A stretch of 64,000 bases of DNA from Nitrospinota bacterium. GTDB lineage: Bacteria > Nitrospinota_A > UBA7883 > JACRLM01. The stretch is taken from NCBI GenBank assembly GCA_016208975.1, contig JACQXA010000004.1, positions 2,077,941-2,141,940 on the forward strand, given 5' to 3'. Below the pieces are notes generated by a model. It was not told where the DNA came from. It made no database searches and saw only the letters and a list, made by a program, of their open reading frames with translations. Below are positions 35,831 through 43,357 of this stretch, one piece after another. The translations under genes were made by a program, and so were the position numbers. Positions within the stretch are counted from its first letter, which is position 1, and each line of letters begins with the position of its first letter.

Positions 35831-37288
35831 ATGAAGATACATTTTTCAGATTTTTTTGAAATTGATCCTGAGGATATCGAGAAGTATGGAGCGTTTAATA
35901 TTTCCTTAATTAATGACCTGCCTCTCTTTATTGATCCTTTCCTACTTTTCAATAGTACTAAAGAAGAATATAAGCTTCTTCATTCCGAGATAATACACTA
36001 CATTGCCTTTTTAAGGGATCAAGCTACTTCTGGAAGAATAGATAATGGCCTTCTCAGGAGTTGGTATGAATTCCCTGAGGTCAAACAAAATTGGTTGGGA
36101 TTCAGCCGGGTGGGGAATAGTGGCGCAGGACTTGGCTCCGATTTTGCCAACGCGCTATTTAATAACTTGCATGAGTTGTTCAAAGATTTTGGTGGAGAAA
36201 GAATCACAAGAGGAAGCCACCTTGAAAAGCTATGCCTGATAAAAGAGGGAGTGGGGAAGGACAAAATCAGTGACTTTACAGCAAATCTCATTAAGCAATA
36301 TCTACTTCAATATACACAGGAATTTGGTAAAAGGTATTTAAAGAGCAATCAAAGAAAAGTTGTCGCTGTCAGCAAGGTAAGGTTTAACTATCAGACAAGA
36401 TCATGGGAGAGCGGGCATTTTGAGCTACCTTATCAAGAGGGTGATTACATCATTCTGACTCCAAAGGATATTTTGACAAAAGAAGATACATGGATAAATA
36501 AAGCAGATTTAATACATGATTTCGACGATATCGTTCAGGCCATTCCAAATGATCAACTAAGAGCACAGCTAAGTCATTATCTTCATAGCGTTCTTCCAGA
36601 AAAACCCAAGGAAGCGGATATTCGTGAAGCACGTAGCAAGGTTGTAGCCAAGTATCCTCAGATTGTTGATTACTTCATACGCTACAAAGAGGAAAACGGT
36701 GGGCAAGCGATATCATTAAGTGAGCAAAGGGTAAAGGAAATAGAAAACGTATTTTTCAAGCAACTTCGCGAATTTGTTTCTACCCTCGAAAATTCAAATC
36801 AGTTTTATCCAATTGGGGAAAATACATATGAAGAAGCGAAAAGGAGAGTTCTTTTTCTTAAGGATATAATTGAAAATAAAGGAGGGCACAAATTATTCTT
36901 TGTCAACGGTGAACCAATCCGGCGTGAAAGCGATCTGCAAATATTATTTCGTCTTACATGGTATGCAACACCGTCGGATATCAGCAGAGAGGTAAACGAT
37001 GGGCGAGGGCCTGTTGATTTCAAAGTGTCTAGAGGCAGTAAGGATAAGTCTTTAGTTGAATTTAAATTGGCGAAAAATACACACCTAAAACGCAACTTGG
37101 AAAAGCAATTAGCTATATATGAAAGGGCAAGCGATGCAAAACACTCATTGAGCGTGATTCTATTTTTCTCGGAAGAGGAACTGATTAAGGTCAATGGAAT
37201 ATTGAAAGAACTCGGATTGCAGAAATCCTCAGATATTATTTTGATAGACGCCTCTTCAACAAATAAACCATCAGGTTCAAAAGCGTAA
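35831..37288 (+). CDS. Unrecognised cargo protein with C-terminal PD-(D/E)XK-like nuclease motif
   Basis: 485 aa with the strongest A+T bias of the island. The N-terminal 300 residues match no family I know (start MKIHFSDFFEIDPEDIEKYG; a second block FIDPFLLFNSTKEEYKLLH). Near the end, RRESDLQILFRLTWY leads to GRGPVDFKVSRGSKDKSLVEFKLAK: Asp396, Glu410 and Lys412 fit the D...ExK pattern of restriction-like nucleases. It lies between the toxin module and fic. Could be a stand-alone defence nuclease; function is not shown. Confidence 0.65.
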   Translation: MKIHFSDFFEIDPEDIEKYGAFNISLINDLPLFIDPFLLFNSTKEEYKLLHSEIIHYIAFLRDQATSGRIDNGLLRSWYEFPEVKQNWLGFSRVGNSGAGLGSDFANALFNNLHELFKDFGGERITRGSHLEKLCLIKEGVGKDKISDFTANLIKQYLLQYTQEFGKRYLKSNQRKVVAVSKVRFNYQTRSWESGHFELPYQEGDYIILTPKDILTKEDTWINKADLIHDFDDIVQAIPNDQLRAQLSHYLHSVLPEKPKEADIREARSKVVAKYPQIVDYFIRYKEENGGQAISLSEQRVKEIENVFFKQLREFVSTLENSNQFYPIGENTYEEAKRRVLFLKDIIENKGGHKLFFVNGEPIRRESDLQILFRLTWYATPSDISREVNDGRGPVDFKVSRGSKDKSLVEFKLAKNTHLKRNLEKQLAIYERASDAKHSLSVILFFSEEELIKVNGILKELGLQKSSDIILIDASSTNKPSGSKA

Positions 37289-37305
37289 GCCAGAAAAATG
37301 ATTTT

Positions 37306-38367
37306 ATGATGACGATTAAACGTTTCGCCTCCAAGCTGGACTCCATACCAGTTGGAACCTCGTGGCTTCTGGCTGATTTGGGTGAAGCTCTGGGTAAGCA
37401 GGAGCTTTTCACAAAGCAATCACCGCAAAGGCTTAACGTTTTGCGGGAACATGCCTTGATTGAGAGCGCCGTTTCATCCAATCGAATTGAAGGGGTGACG
37501 ATGGATGACGAGCGTGTTCGCCCGGTCATTCTTGGCAAGTCTCATCTGCGAGATAGGAACGAGGAAGAAATAAGAGGCTATCGGAACGCGCTTAAGATTA
37601 TTCATGAGCAAGGCGCCAAAATGCCGGTATCGGAAGATAGCATCCTCAATCTGCACAAGCTCACGCGGGGTGAAATATGGGACGCTGGGAAATATAAAGA
37701 AAAGAATGTGGACATAATCGAGAAAATGCCCAATGGCCGGGATCGTGTCCGGTTCAAAACCGTTCCGGCGGCTAAAACCCCGGCTTATATGGCCGAATTG
37801 GTAACGCTGTGGCGGCAAAGTATGGATGAACGTTCAGCGCCACCTCTCATACTGCTGGCGGCGTTCAATCTGGACTTTTTGTGCATCCATCCTTTTCGGG
37901 ATGGGAATGGCCGCGTATCCCGATTATTGCTTCTGTTCCAGTTATACCGCCTTGGGTATGAGGCGGGGCGTTACATCAGCATTGAACGCATCATCGAGCA
38001 GAGCAAAGACCGCTACTATGAAACTCTAGAGCAAAGCTCCCAAGGCTGGCATGAGGGCAAACACGACCCGTGGCCTTATATTAATTATGTCCTTTTCACG
38101 CTCAAGACGGCATATCGAGAGTTGGAAGAGAGGGTAGGCCAGGTCAAGAGTCCTCGCGGGGCAAAGACGGAACTTATCGAATCAGCGATTAATTCCTTTA
38201 CGGGTGAATTTACGTTGTCCGATCTGGAGCGGGCCTGCCCCGGAGTAAGCCGGGATATGGTTCGACGAGTGCTTCGAGACCTCCAGAAAGCCAAGAAAGT
38301 GGAGTGCCTTGGCCGTGGGCCTGGGGCATCGTGGAAGAAAAAGGGTAATACCCCTAAAAGGGGGTAA
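37306..38367 (+). CDS. Fic-family AMP-transferase with C-terminal winged helix
   Basis: 353 aa. The Fic active-site loop HPFRDGNGRVSR is complete, near residue 195. An N-terminal SNRIEG (about 58-63) matches the inhibitory (S/T)xxxE(G/N) helix of class II Fic proteins, whose Glu blocks the ATP site. The C-terminal 75 residues (FTLSDLERACPGVSRDMVRRVLRDL) look like a winged helix. Fic proteins AMPylate or otherwise modify target hydroxyls. The end, GASWKKKGNTPKRG, lies in the 45-bp repeat also present after res. Confidence 0.93.
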   Translation: MMTIKRFASKLDSIPVGTSWLLADLGEALGKQELFTKQSPQRLNVLREHALIESAVSSNRIEGVTMDDERVRPVILGKSHLRDRNEEEIRGYRNALKIIHEQGAKMPVSEDSILNLHKLTRGEIWDAGKYKEKNVDIIEKMPNGRDRVRFKTVPAAKTPAYMAELVTLWRQSMDERSAPPLILLAAFNLDFLCIHPFRDGNGRVSRLLLLFQLYRLGYEAGRYISIERIIEQSKDRYYETLEQSSQGWHEGKHDPWPYINYVLFTLKTAYRELEERVGQVKSPRGAKTELIESAINSFTGEFTLSDLERACPGVSRDMVRRVLRDLQKAKKVECLGRGPGASWKKKGNTPKRG

Positions 38368-38370
38368 TAA
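38326..38370 (+). repeat. 45-bp direct repeat, copy at the 3' end of fic
   Basis: Perfect match to 34945-34989, 3,381 bp away. It encodes the last 14 residues and stop of Fic, so this is probably the native copy. Confidence 0.9.
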
Positions 38371-38498
38371 TAAGGATAATAGCAAGCAGGATCACCCTTC
38401 TTTCAATTCTGCCAATCTAGACAAGCAAAATACGATTTCCTTTCCGCTCAATCACCCCAGACAAAGAACCGCCCCTAAATATATTTCCCCGTTTTTGC

Positions 38499-38518
38499 TG
38501 ACGACCATATGACGACCA
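38499..38518 (+). repeat. Putative arm-type sites, right end of the island
   Basis: TGACGACCA at 38499-38507 and 38510-38518, 11 bp apart (one helical turn). The core TGACGAC is also in the inverted repeat next to int at 23839-23845. Confidence 0.5.
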
Positions 38519-38560
38519 GAGGGATTTAAAGATTTGACAGATTGTTTAACTTATTGAAAA

Positions 38561-38607
38561 ATGGTGCCCTCGGCGAGATTCGAACTCACGGCCTACGGAT
38601 TAGGAAT
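38561..38607 (+). repeat. Attachment-site repeat inside the intact tRNA-Arg
   Basis: Right boundary of the island; 47 bp identical to 23675-23721. It forms the 3' 46 nt of the reconstituted tRNA-Arg gene, so integration left the tRNA functional. Confidence 0.95.
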
Positions 38608-38638
38608 CCGGCGCTCTATCCAGCTGAGCTACGAGGGC
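38562..38638 (-). tRNA. tRNA-Arg (anticodon CCT)
   Basis: 77 nt on the minus strand with encoded CCA. The acceptor stem is GCCCTCG / CGAGGGC, the D arm has AGCTCAGCTGGATAGAGC, and the anticodon loop TTCCTAA has anticodon CCT (reads AGG). The T arm has GTTCGAAT. It is the integration target of the island. Confidence 0.97.
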
Positions 38639-38773
38639 GTCGCTTGAATGGACGATTATATCTAAAGAAACCGGCCGAAGGAAGAAATTGTTCCGCCCCA
38701 TATTCCACCCAAACCCGCAAACCGCGGACTTGTTTTCAAAATGACGGTAACACCATCTCTCGGCCCGCCCAGC

Positions 38774-39319
38774 TCAACCTTTCACCTCATTTATGGTGAA
38801 CAACGGCTCGTAACGCACTCCTTTGGCCTTGAACGCTTCCACGCCTCCCATATTCCGGTCCACAATGGAAACAACCCCCGCAATTCGGGCGCCGGCTTCC
38901 AGTATCACGTCTATGGCTTTCAGCGATGACCCGCCGGTGGACACCACGTCCTCCACCACAACCACGTTTGTTCCCGCGGCTATCTTCCCCTCTATTTTTC
39001 TGCCGGTGCCATGGCCTTTGGGCTCTTTGCGCACGATGATGTTAAAAAGCGGCGCCCCTTCCATGGCGGAAACAAGGCTTACAGCGGTGGATATGGGTAC
39101 GGAGCCCAGCTCCATCCCACCAACGGCGTTGGCGCCCCACCCGCGCACGGTCTCAAAAATCACCCGCCCCACCAATAACGAACCCTCCGGATCCAGGGTG
39201 ACTTCCTTCATGTCTATGTAGTAATCGGATTTTAAGCCCGAAGACAGGGTGAAATCCCCCTTGCGGTAAGCCTTCGTCCTGATTGCGGCTAAAAGTTCTT
39301 GTCTATCGTCGTTCACCAT
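38774..39319 (-). CDS. pyrE: Orotate phosphoribosyltransferase
   Basis: 181 aa from ATG 39319; ATG 39382 would add 21 residues. FTLSSGLKSDYYIDMKEVTL is the family opening, and VVVVEDVVSTGGSSLKAID is the PRPP-binding loop. FNIIVRKEPKGHGTG is the flexible catalytic loop. It joins orotate to PRPP in pyrimidine synthesis. It stands alone between tRNA-Arg and the cytochrome-porin gene. Confidence 0.96.
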   Translation of the reverse strand: MVNDDRQELLAAIRTKAYRKGDFTLSSGLKSDYYIDMKEVTLDPEGSLLVGRVIFETVRGWGANAVGGMELGSVPISTAVSLVSAMEGAPLFNIIVRKEPKGHGTGRKIEGKIAAGTNVVVVEDVVSTGGSSLKAIDVILEAGARIAGVVSIVDRNMGGVEAFKAKGVRYEPLFTINEVKG

Positions 39320-39506
39320 AAAACCCCAGTTAAGTAACATATCAACTACCGGCGCCAAATTTTTATAAAAGGCGTTTTCCACGCGGCGTGGAATTCCTTG
39401 ACGAGCCTTCGCGCGCCATGCTAGTTTTCCCTATTGCGCCGAATCGGCCCTAAACTAAACGTGGTATTTTAACCATGTCTCGCAACCGCGATAAGGATTT
39501 TTTAGC

Positions 39507-40862
39507 ATGAATAACAGAATTTGCCTGGTTGTCGCCGCTCTGCTGGTTTTCTTGGGAACCCTGGCTTCAACCCGTACGGCTCAGGCCATTCCCGCTTTTT
39601 CAAAGAAATACGAGATTGCCTGCTCGGCCTGTCACGGCTCTTTCCCAAGGCTTAACGATTTCGGCTCCAAATTCAAACTTAACGGCTTCCAGCTTCCCGC
39701 ATCGGAAGACGGCGGCTCCACCGCCAAGCTGAATCCGGCGGAAAACCTGTTTTTGGACATTGGCAAGGCCAGCCCGCCCATTTCCATTATTCTCGATGGC
39801 GGCGTAACCATTATTCAGGCGGCCAAAGGAGAGTTCGAGGACAAGAACAACAAGTTCTTCTGTTGTGTTAACGGGAACTCCGTTACGGCGGATTTGGGTG
39901 GCACCGTGGCCCCCAATATCGGTTACTGGCTCTCACTGCCCTGGGGTAAGGAAGAAGTGGCCCAAGCCAACATTCGTTTCGTAAACTGGTTCGGCCCAGG
40001 TTATGTAAGTATGGACTTGGGCGCCATGCGGGTGATGGATTACGACGTGGTTTCGCCCGGGCGCGAGTGGTTCGCCGCGCCGTTGGTGGCGTTCCACGGG
40101 CATCCTTACCTCACTTCCTCCACCGAGGAAGGATTTGGCGCCGCCCATAACGACACTGGCGTCAGGATCTACGGCCGTCCTTCATATGGCCCATTTACAT
40201 ACGAAGTGGGCATGTTCACCGGAGCCCAGCTTGTGGGCGCCGGGGATGACGACCAGGAGCATGCTTACACCTTCATGGGCCGGGTGGATGTGGACAAGTT
40301 CTCCACCTCTTTGCGGTTTTGGACCAACAAAACCGGCCTGACCGATGTTTCAACCCCGCTTTCGTCTGGAGAAACCATAAGTTTTCCCGCCAGCGGGCAG
40401 ACACCCGATGAAACCACACAGGAGATGATTGTCTCCGCCTCGTACAAACACCCATATTTCGAGGTGGACGTAACGGTGGACAGGTCCTCGTTCACCTTGG
40501 GCCAGCGCACCGCGTTGGGAACCGATGGCGTGAGCCATACATATTCCCAAAGCTCCCAGAACAGGCTTGGCGCTTCCATAGGGATTGTGTGGCTGGTCAA
40601 CTCCTGGATGGAGACGGGGCTGGCCTACGGTTACTCCAAGATGGAAGATTACACCGTAACTGTGGACGGCGCGGAATCCACCATAAAAGGGAATCCTGTC
40701 AGCCTGGCTCAATGGAGGCTGGACATCCGCCCCACCGCCAACTTGAAAGTGGGTTTTGAGGCGCAGTTAGACACCTCTTCCGCCGATTCTCGGAAAAGAA
40801 GCGACGGAACCGAGTTTGACCCGCAGAACAAGGTGCTCTTAACCTGGAAACTGGCTATTTAA
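39507..40862 (+). CDS. Cyc2-like fused monoheme cytochrome-porin
   Basis: 451 aa. The signal peptide ends at TRTAQA. Directly after it comes a single heme site, CSACH (Cys39, Cys42, His43), inside IPAFSKKYEIACSACHGSFP and followed by LNDFGSKFKLNGF. The remaining 380 residues are barrel-like strands, ending LLTWKLAI. A short cytochrome domain at the mouth of a large porin is the Cyc2 layout, in which a single outer-membrane protein passes electrons from Fe(II) or another extracellular donor inward. Many related barrels have unknown donors, so iron oxidation is only a hypothesis. No electron-transfer partner is adjacent; the nearest multihemes are at 18-21 kb. Confidence 0.82.
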   Translation: MNNRICLVVAALLVFLGTLASTRTAQAIPAFSKKYEIACSACHGSFPRLNDFGSKFKLNGFQLPASEDGGSTAKLNPAENLFLDIGKASPPISIILDGGVTIIQAAKGEFEDKNNKFFCCVNGNSVTADLGGTVAPNIGYWLSLPWGKEEVAQANIRFVNWFGPGYVSMDLGAMRVMDYDVVSPGREWFAAPLVAFHGHPYLTSSTEEGFGAAHNDTGVRIYGRPSYGPFTYEVGMFTGAQLVGAGDDDQEHAYTFMGRVDVDKFSTSLRFWTNKTGLTDVSTPLSSGETISFPASGQTPDETTQEMIVSASYKHPYFEVDVTVDRSSFTLGQRTALGTDGVSHTYSQSSQNRLGASIGIVWLVNSWMETGLAYGYSKMEDYTVTVDGAESTIKGNPVSLAQWRLDIRPTANLKVGFEAQLDTSSADSRKRSDGTEFDPQNKVLLTWKLAI

Positions 40863-40879
40863 GAACCACCCCGGTTTTA

Positions 40880-41551
40880 TTGAACGTGGAAGCGCAGAAG
40901 TTTGATGTGGATGTCCTGGTTTTCGATCTGGACGGCACACTTATAGATTCCAAGCAGGACATAGCCGACTCATTAAACTGGACCTTCGGCCAGTTTGGTT
41001 ATGAACCTTTGCCCATGAACCTTATAGAGCAGTTTGTGGGCAACGGAATAGCCCCACTCATCAATCGCGCTGTGAACCAGGCTGGCCACCCGGAGCGGGA
41101 AACGGAAGTGCTTAAAGTTTTCCGGGCCAGGTATTATGAACACCTGCTGGATCAAACCATGTTTTTCCCCGGCGTCGAAAAAACCCTGAACCTTTTAAAG
41201 AGCCGGTACAAAATGGGGCTGGTCACCAACAAACCCCACCAATTCACCGAAAAAATCGTGGCCAAACTGGGCCTGGACTCATATTTCAACGGCGAGGTTT
41301 ACGGAGGCGACACGTTACCGGTCAAAAAACCGGATCCCGCCTCCATACTGAGAATATCCAGCCGCTACGGAGTCAGTCCCTCCCGCGTCTTGATGGTGGG
41401 GGACTCCTCGGTGGATGTGATGACCGGCAAGAACGCCGGGTCGTTCACCGTGGGGGTCACATATGGATTCAGAAGCGTGGAGGAGCTTATCGAAGCCAAA
41501 CCTGACGCAATGATAGACCGGTTCGAACAATTGACGGGCCTTTTGGCCTAA
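40880..41551 (+). CDS. gph: Phosphoglycolate phosphatase-like HAD hydrolase
   Basis: 223 aa from TTG 40880 (GTG 40886 is an alternative). HAD motif I FDLDGTLIDSKQDIADSL, motif II LVTNKPH, motif III KKPDPASI and motif IV MVGDSSVDVMTGKNAG are complete. The cap and length fit Gph, which removes 2-phosphoglycolate. Its stop overlaps the next start by one base (TAATG). Confidence 0.9.
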   Translation: MNVEAQKFDVDVLVFDLDGTLIDSKQDIADSLNWTFGQFGYEPLPMNLIEQFVGNGIAPLINRAVNQAGHPERETEVLKVFRARYYEHLLDQTMFFPGVEKTLNLLKSRYKMGLVTNKPHQFTEKIVAKLGLDSYFNGEVYGGDTLPVKKPDPASILRISSRYGVSPSRVLMVGDSSVDVMTGKNAGSFTVGVTYGFRSVEELIEAKPDAMIDRFEQLTGLLA

Positions 41552-41874
41552 TGACCATGAAACGATACGGCCAGTGCGTCCAATGCGGCTCCTGTTGCAG
41601 TTTGATGAGAATCACGGGTGTGTTGAGCAACGTGCTTTCCCAGCACGGTTCACTGGAAGAGGCCCGGAAATACTACGGGTTCCGTGGCGTGAAGATTACC
41701 GATGTGGCCCCCGAAGCGGACAGGTTGTGTTTTGAGTTGGAAATCCCCTGCGACAAGCTTACCGCCTCTAATCACTGTGCGCTACATGACAAACCGGAGG
41801 AAAAACCGGTGATATGCCACCGTTATCCCCTGGCTCCGGACGACATAGAAAACTGCGGGTTTTACTTTAAATAA
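41551..41874 (+). CDS. YkgJ-family cysteine-cluster protein
   Basis: 107 aa. The signature CVQCGSCCSLMR near residue 9, later LEIPCDK and NHCALHD with KPVICHRYP, gives the eight-cysteine pattern of the UPF0153/YkgJ family, thought to hold a metal or Fe-S centre. Function unknown. It overlaps gph by one base and is probably co-translated. Confidence 0.88.
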   Translation: MTMKRYGQCVQCGSCCSLMRITGVLSNVLSQHGSLEEARKYYGFRGVKITDVAPEADRLCFELEIPCDKLTASNHCALHDKPEEKPVICHRYPLAPDDIENCGFYFK

Positions 41875-41883
41875 CCCCGTCGT

Positions 41884-42744
41884 TTATACAAGGCTATTCG
41901 CCGCCATAACAAATGGGGCGGCGGTTTTAAGGTTTTCGCAGGCTTTCGCCAAACTCTCCCATGATTCATATATCCCAAATAGAGTGGAGCCGCTTCCGCT
42001 CATTATGGTTTTTAATGGCCCTGGCTTGGTGTCCATCATCCGGTCAAGTAGCGTGACCAATTCCGGATGGGTCTGGACAGCCCAGGGCTGTAAATCGTTA
42101 TCCAAACGGCGCGCCAACCTTGCAGGCTCGCCGGACTCCACATCGTCAATCAACCCTTGTACGTCAGGGTAACCCTTAAAATCGAACCTTGAACCCTGAT
42201 ACGCTTCTTTAGCGGAAATACCGAATAAGGGTTTCACAAGGAGCAGAGGGAATGATGTTCGCGGATTCAACGGTGTGATTTTTTCGCCGATACCTTCAAC
42301 CAGCGCGCAGGTCCAGTCGCCCATGAAAAATGGGGTGTCGGCCCCGATGGATAGGGCTATGGATGTAAGTTCTTTTTGAGGAACGTTCAGCCTCCACAGT
42401 CCGTTCAACGTCCGCAACGTGATGGCGGCGTTAGAGCTTCCCCCACCCAGCCCGGCGGCTATGGGAATCCGTTTTATCAGCGTTATATCCACTCCAGCCT
42501 TTACGCCCGCATGTTTTCTCAACGCTTCGGCGGCCTTTATTATCAGGTTCGCCCCATCCAGAGGCACAACAGGGTTGTCGCAAGCCAGCGTCAGCCTGCC
42601 ATCATCCCTGGGTGTGAAGGACAAGGTGTCGCACAAGTCCAGCTTTTGAAAGACCGACAGGATTTCATGGTAACCATCGGGCCTTTTCCCTACGATTTTA
42701 AGGACAAGGTTTATCTTGGCTGGTGATTTGGATGTAATAGTCAT
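41884..42744 (-). CDS. ispE: 4-diphosphocytidyl-2-C-methyl-D-erythritol kinase
   Basis: 286 aa of the GHMP kinase fold. SPAKINLVLKIVGKRPDGYHE is the IspE start, PIAAGLGGGSSNAAITLRTL is the ATP loop, and MSGSGSTLFGIY is the C-terminal glycine motif. It phosphorylates CDP-methylerythritol in the MEP isoprenoid pathway. Convergent with the YkgJ gene, 9-nt gap. Confidence 0.96.
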   Translation of the reverse strand: MTITSKSPAKINLVLKIVGKRPDGYHEILSVFQKLDLCDTLSFTPRDDGRLTLACDNPVVPLDGANLIIKAAEALRKHAGVKAGVDITLIKRIPIAAGLGGGSSNAAITLRTLNGLWRLNVPQKELTSIALSIGADTPFFMGDWTCALVEGIGEKITPLNPRTSFPLLLVKPLFGISAKEAYQGSRFDFKGYPDVQGLIDDVESGEPARLARRLDNDLQPWAVQTHPELVTLLDRMMDTKPGPLKTIMSGSGSTLFGIYESWESLAKACENLKTAAPFVMAANSLV

Positions 42745-42804
42745 GCCGCAGGATTATATCAGCCCTGGGATGCCTGGCGGTATGGGCTTTAAGCCTTGTG
42801 GCGG

Positions 42805-42978
42805 TCAGACTTGGGAAGCCCTTCCATTAACGAATACAAAGTCCGCAAGAGCCTGGCCGGCGATGGAGGCTACGAACGTTTTGCCCCGGAAGCCCACTTT
42901 CTTCTTCTCGAACAGCCCCATGAGCTTCTCGTAAGCCTCCTGGCTCTTATAGTCCGAAAGATCACGATAGCTGGCCAT
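42805..42978 (-). CDS. Small hypothetical protein (57 aa)
   Basis: Starts ATG 42978 with GGGAG 8 nt upstream. Sequence blocks are MASYRDLSDYKSQEAYEKLM, then GFRGKTFVASIAGQALADFV. It is soluble-looking and helical, with a Gly-rich second half. No family recognised; coding is supported by the ribosome site and regular amino-acid use. It is upstream of ispE on the same strand, 60 nt away. Confidence 0.6.
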   Translation of the reverse strand: MASYRDLSDYKSQEAYEKLMGLFEKKKVGFRGKTFVASIAGQALADFVFVNGRASQV

Positions 42979-43156
42979 GACACGGTCTCCCTTTTTCATA
43001 ACTAATTATCGGCCTGCCTGCTCCAGGGCTTTAGGGAAATTAACATGCGCCCCAAAGCCGGTCGCTGACTTATGTCATATACCATGCAGGCAAAAGGTTC
43101 TAAATTAATATGTAATAACCGAGCAATAAGCTAAACTATTCTTGAAAGGCTGTAAA

Positions 43157-43354
43157 ATGAACGCGATAGCGGAGAACATGACCATCAACGATGTAGTTAA
43201 CCGGTATCCTGAAACCATGAAAGTGTTTAACCGTTACAAAGTGGACTCCTGTTGTGGCGGGGCGCAAAGCATCAAGAACGCGGCGGAACTCAACGGTGTG
43301 AACCTGTCGAAACTTTTAGACGATCTGACCGCCGCCGTAAAAAAGGGGACATAA
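43157..43354 (+). CDS. DUF542 protein (ScdA N-terminal domain)
   Basis: 65 aa from ATG 43157. MTINDVVNRYPETMKVFNRY followed by VDSCCGG is the DUF542 signature, found at the N-terminus of the Fe-S cluster repair di-iron proteins ScdA/YtfE. Here it stands alone, without the hemerythrin-like domain. The CCGG cysteines may bind a metal or act in redox. The next gene starts 3 nt after its stop, so they form a pair. Confidence 0.9.
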   Translation: MNAIAENMTINDVVNRYPETMKVFNRYKVDSCCGGAQSIKNAAELNGVNLSKLLDDLTAAVKKGT

Positions 43355-43357
43355 GCC

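Larger units (their letters stand above)
23675..38607. mobile_element. Integrated genomic island at tRNA-Arg(CCT), about 14.9 kb
   Basis: Bounded by a perfect 47-bp direct repeat (23675-23721 and 38561-38607) that equals the 3' part of the tRNA-Arg gene at 38562-38638. The right copy rebuilds the intact tRNA; the left copy is the displaced fragment. A tyrosine integrase starts 157 bp inside the left end. Composition is clearly richer in A+T than the flanks. Gene order is int, putative regulator, AlpA/Xis-like, rep, then cargo on the plus strand only: 57-aa protein, AlbA_2 protein, mod, NYN, res, antitoxin-toxin, PD-(D/E)XK-like, fic. There are no conjugation or capsid genes, so it moves alone or as a satellite. 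Confidence 0.93.

Noticed and set aside
38542-38799. Plus-strand open frame across tRNA-Arg (GEIRTHGLRIRNPALYPAELRG-like)
   Set aside because: It is the antisense of the tRNA gene, a well-known false protein call.
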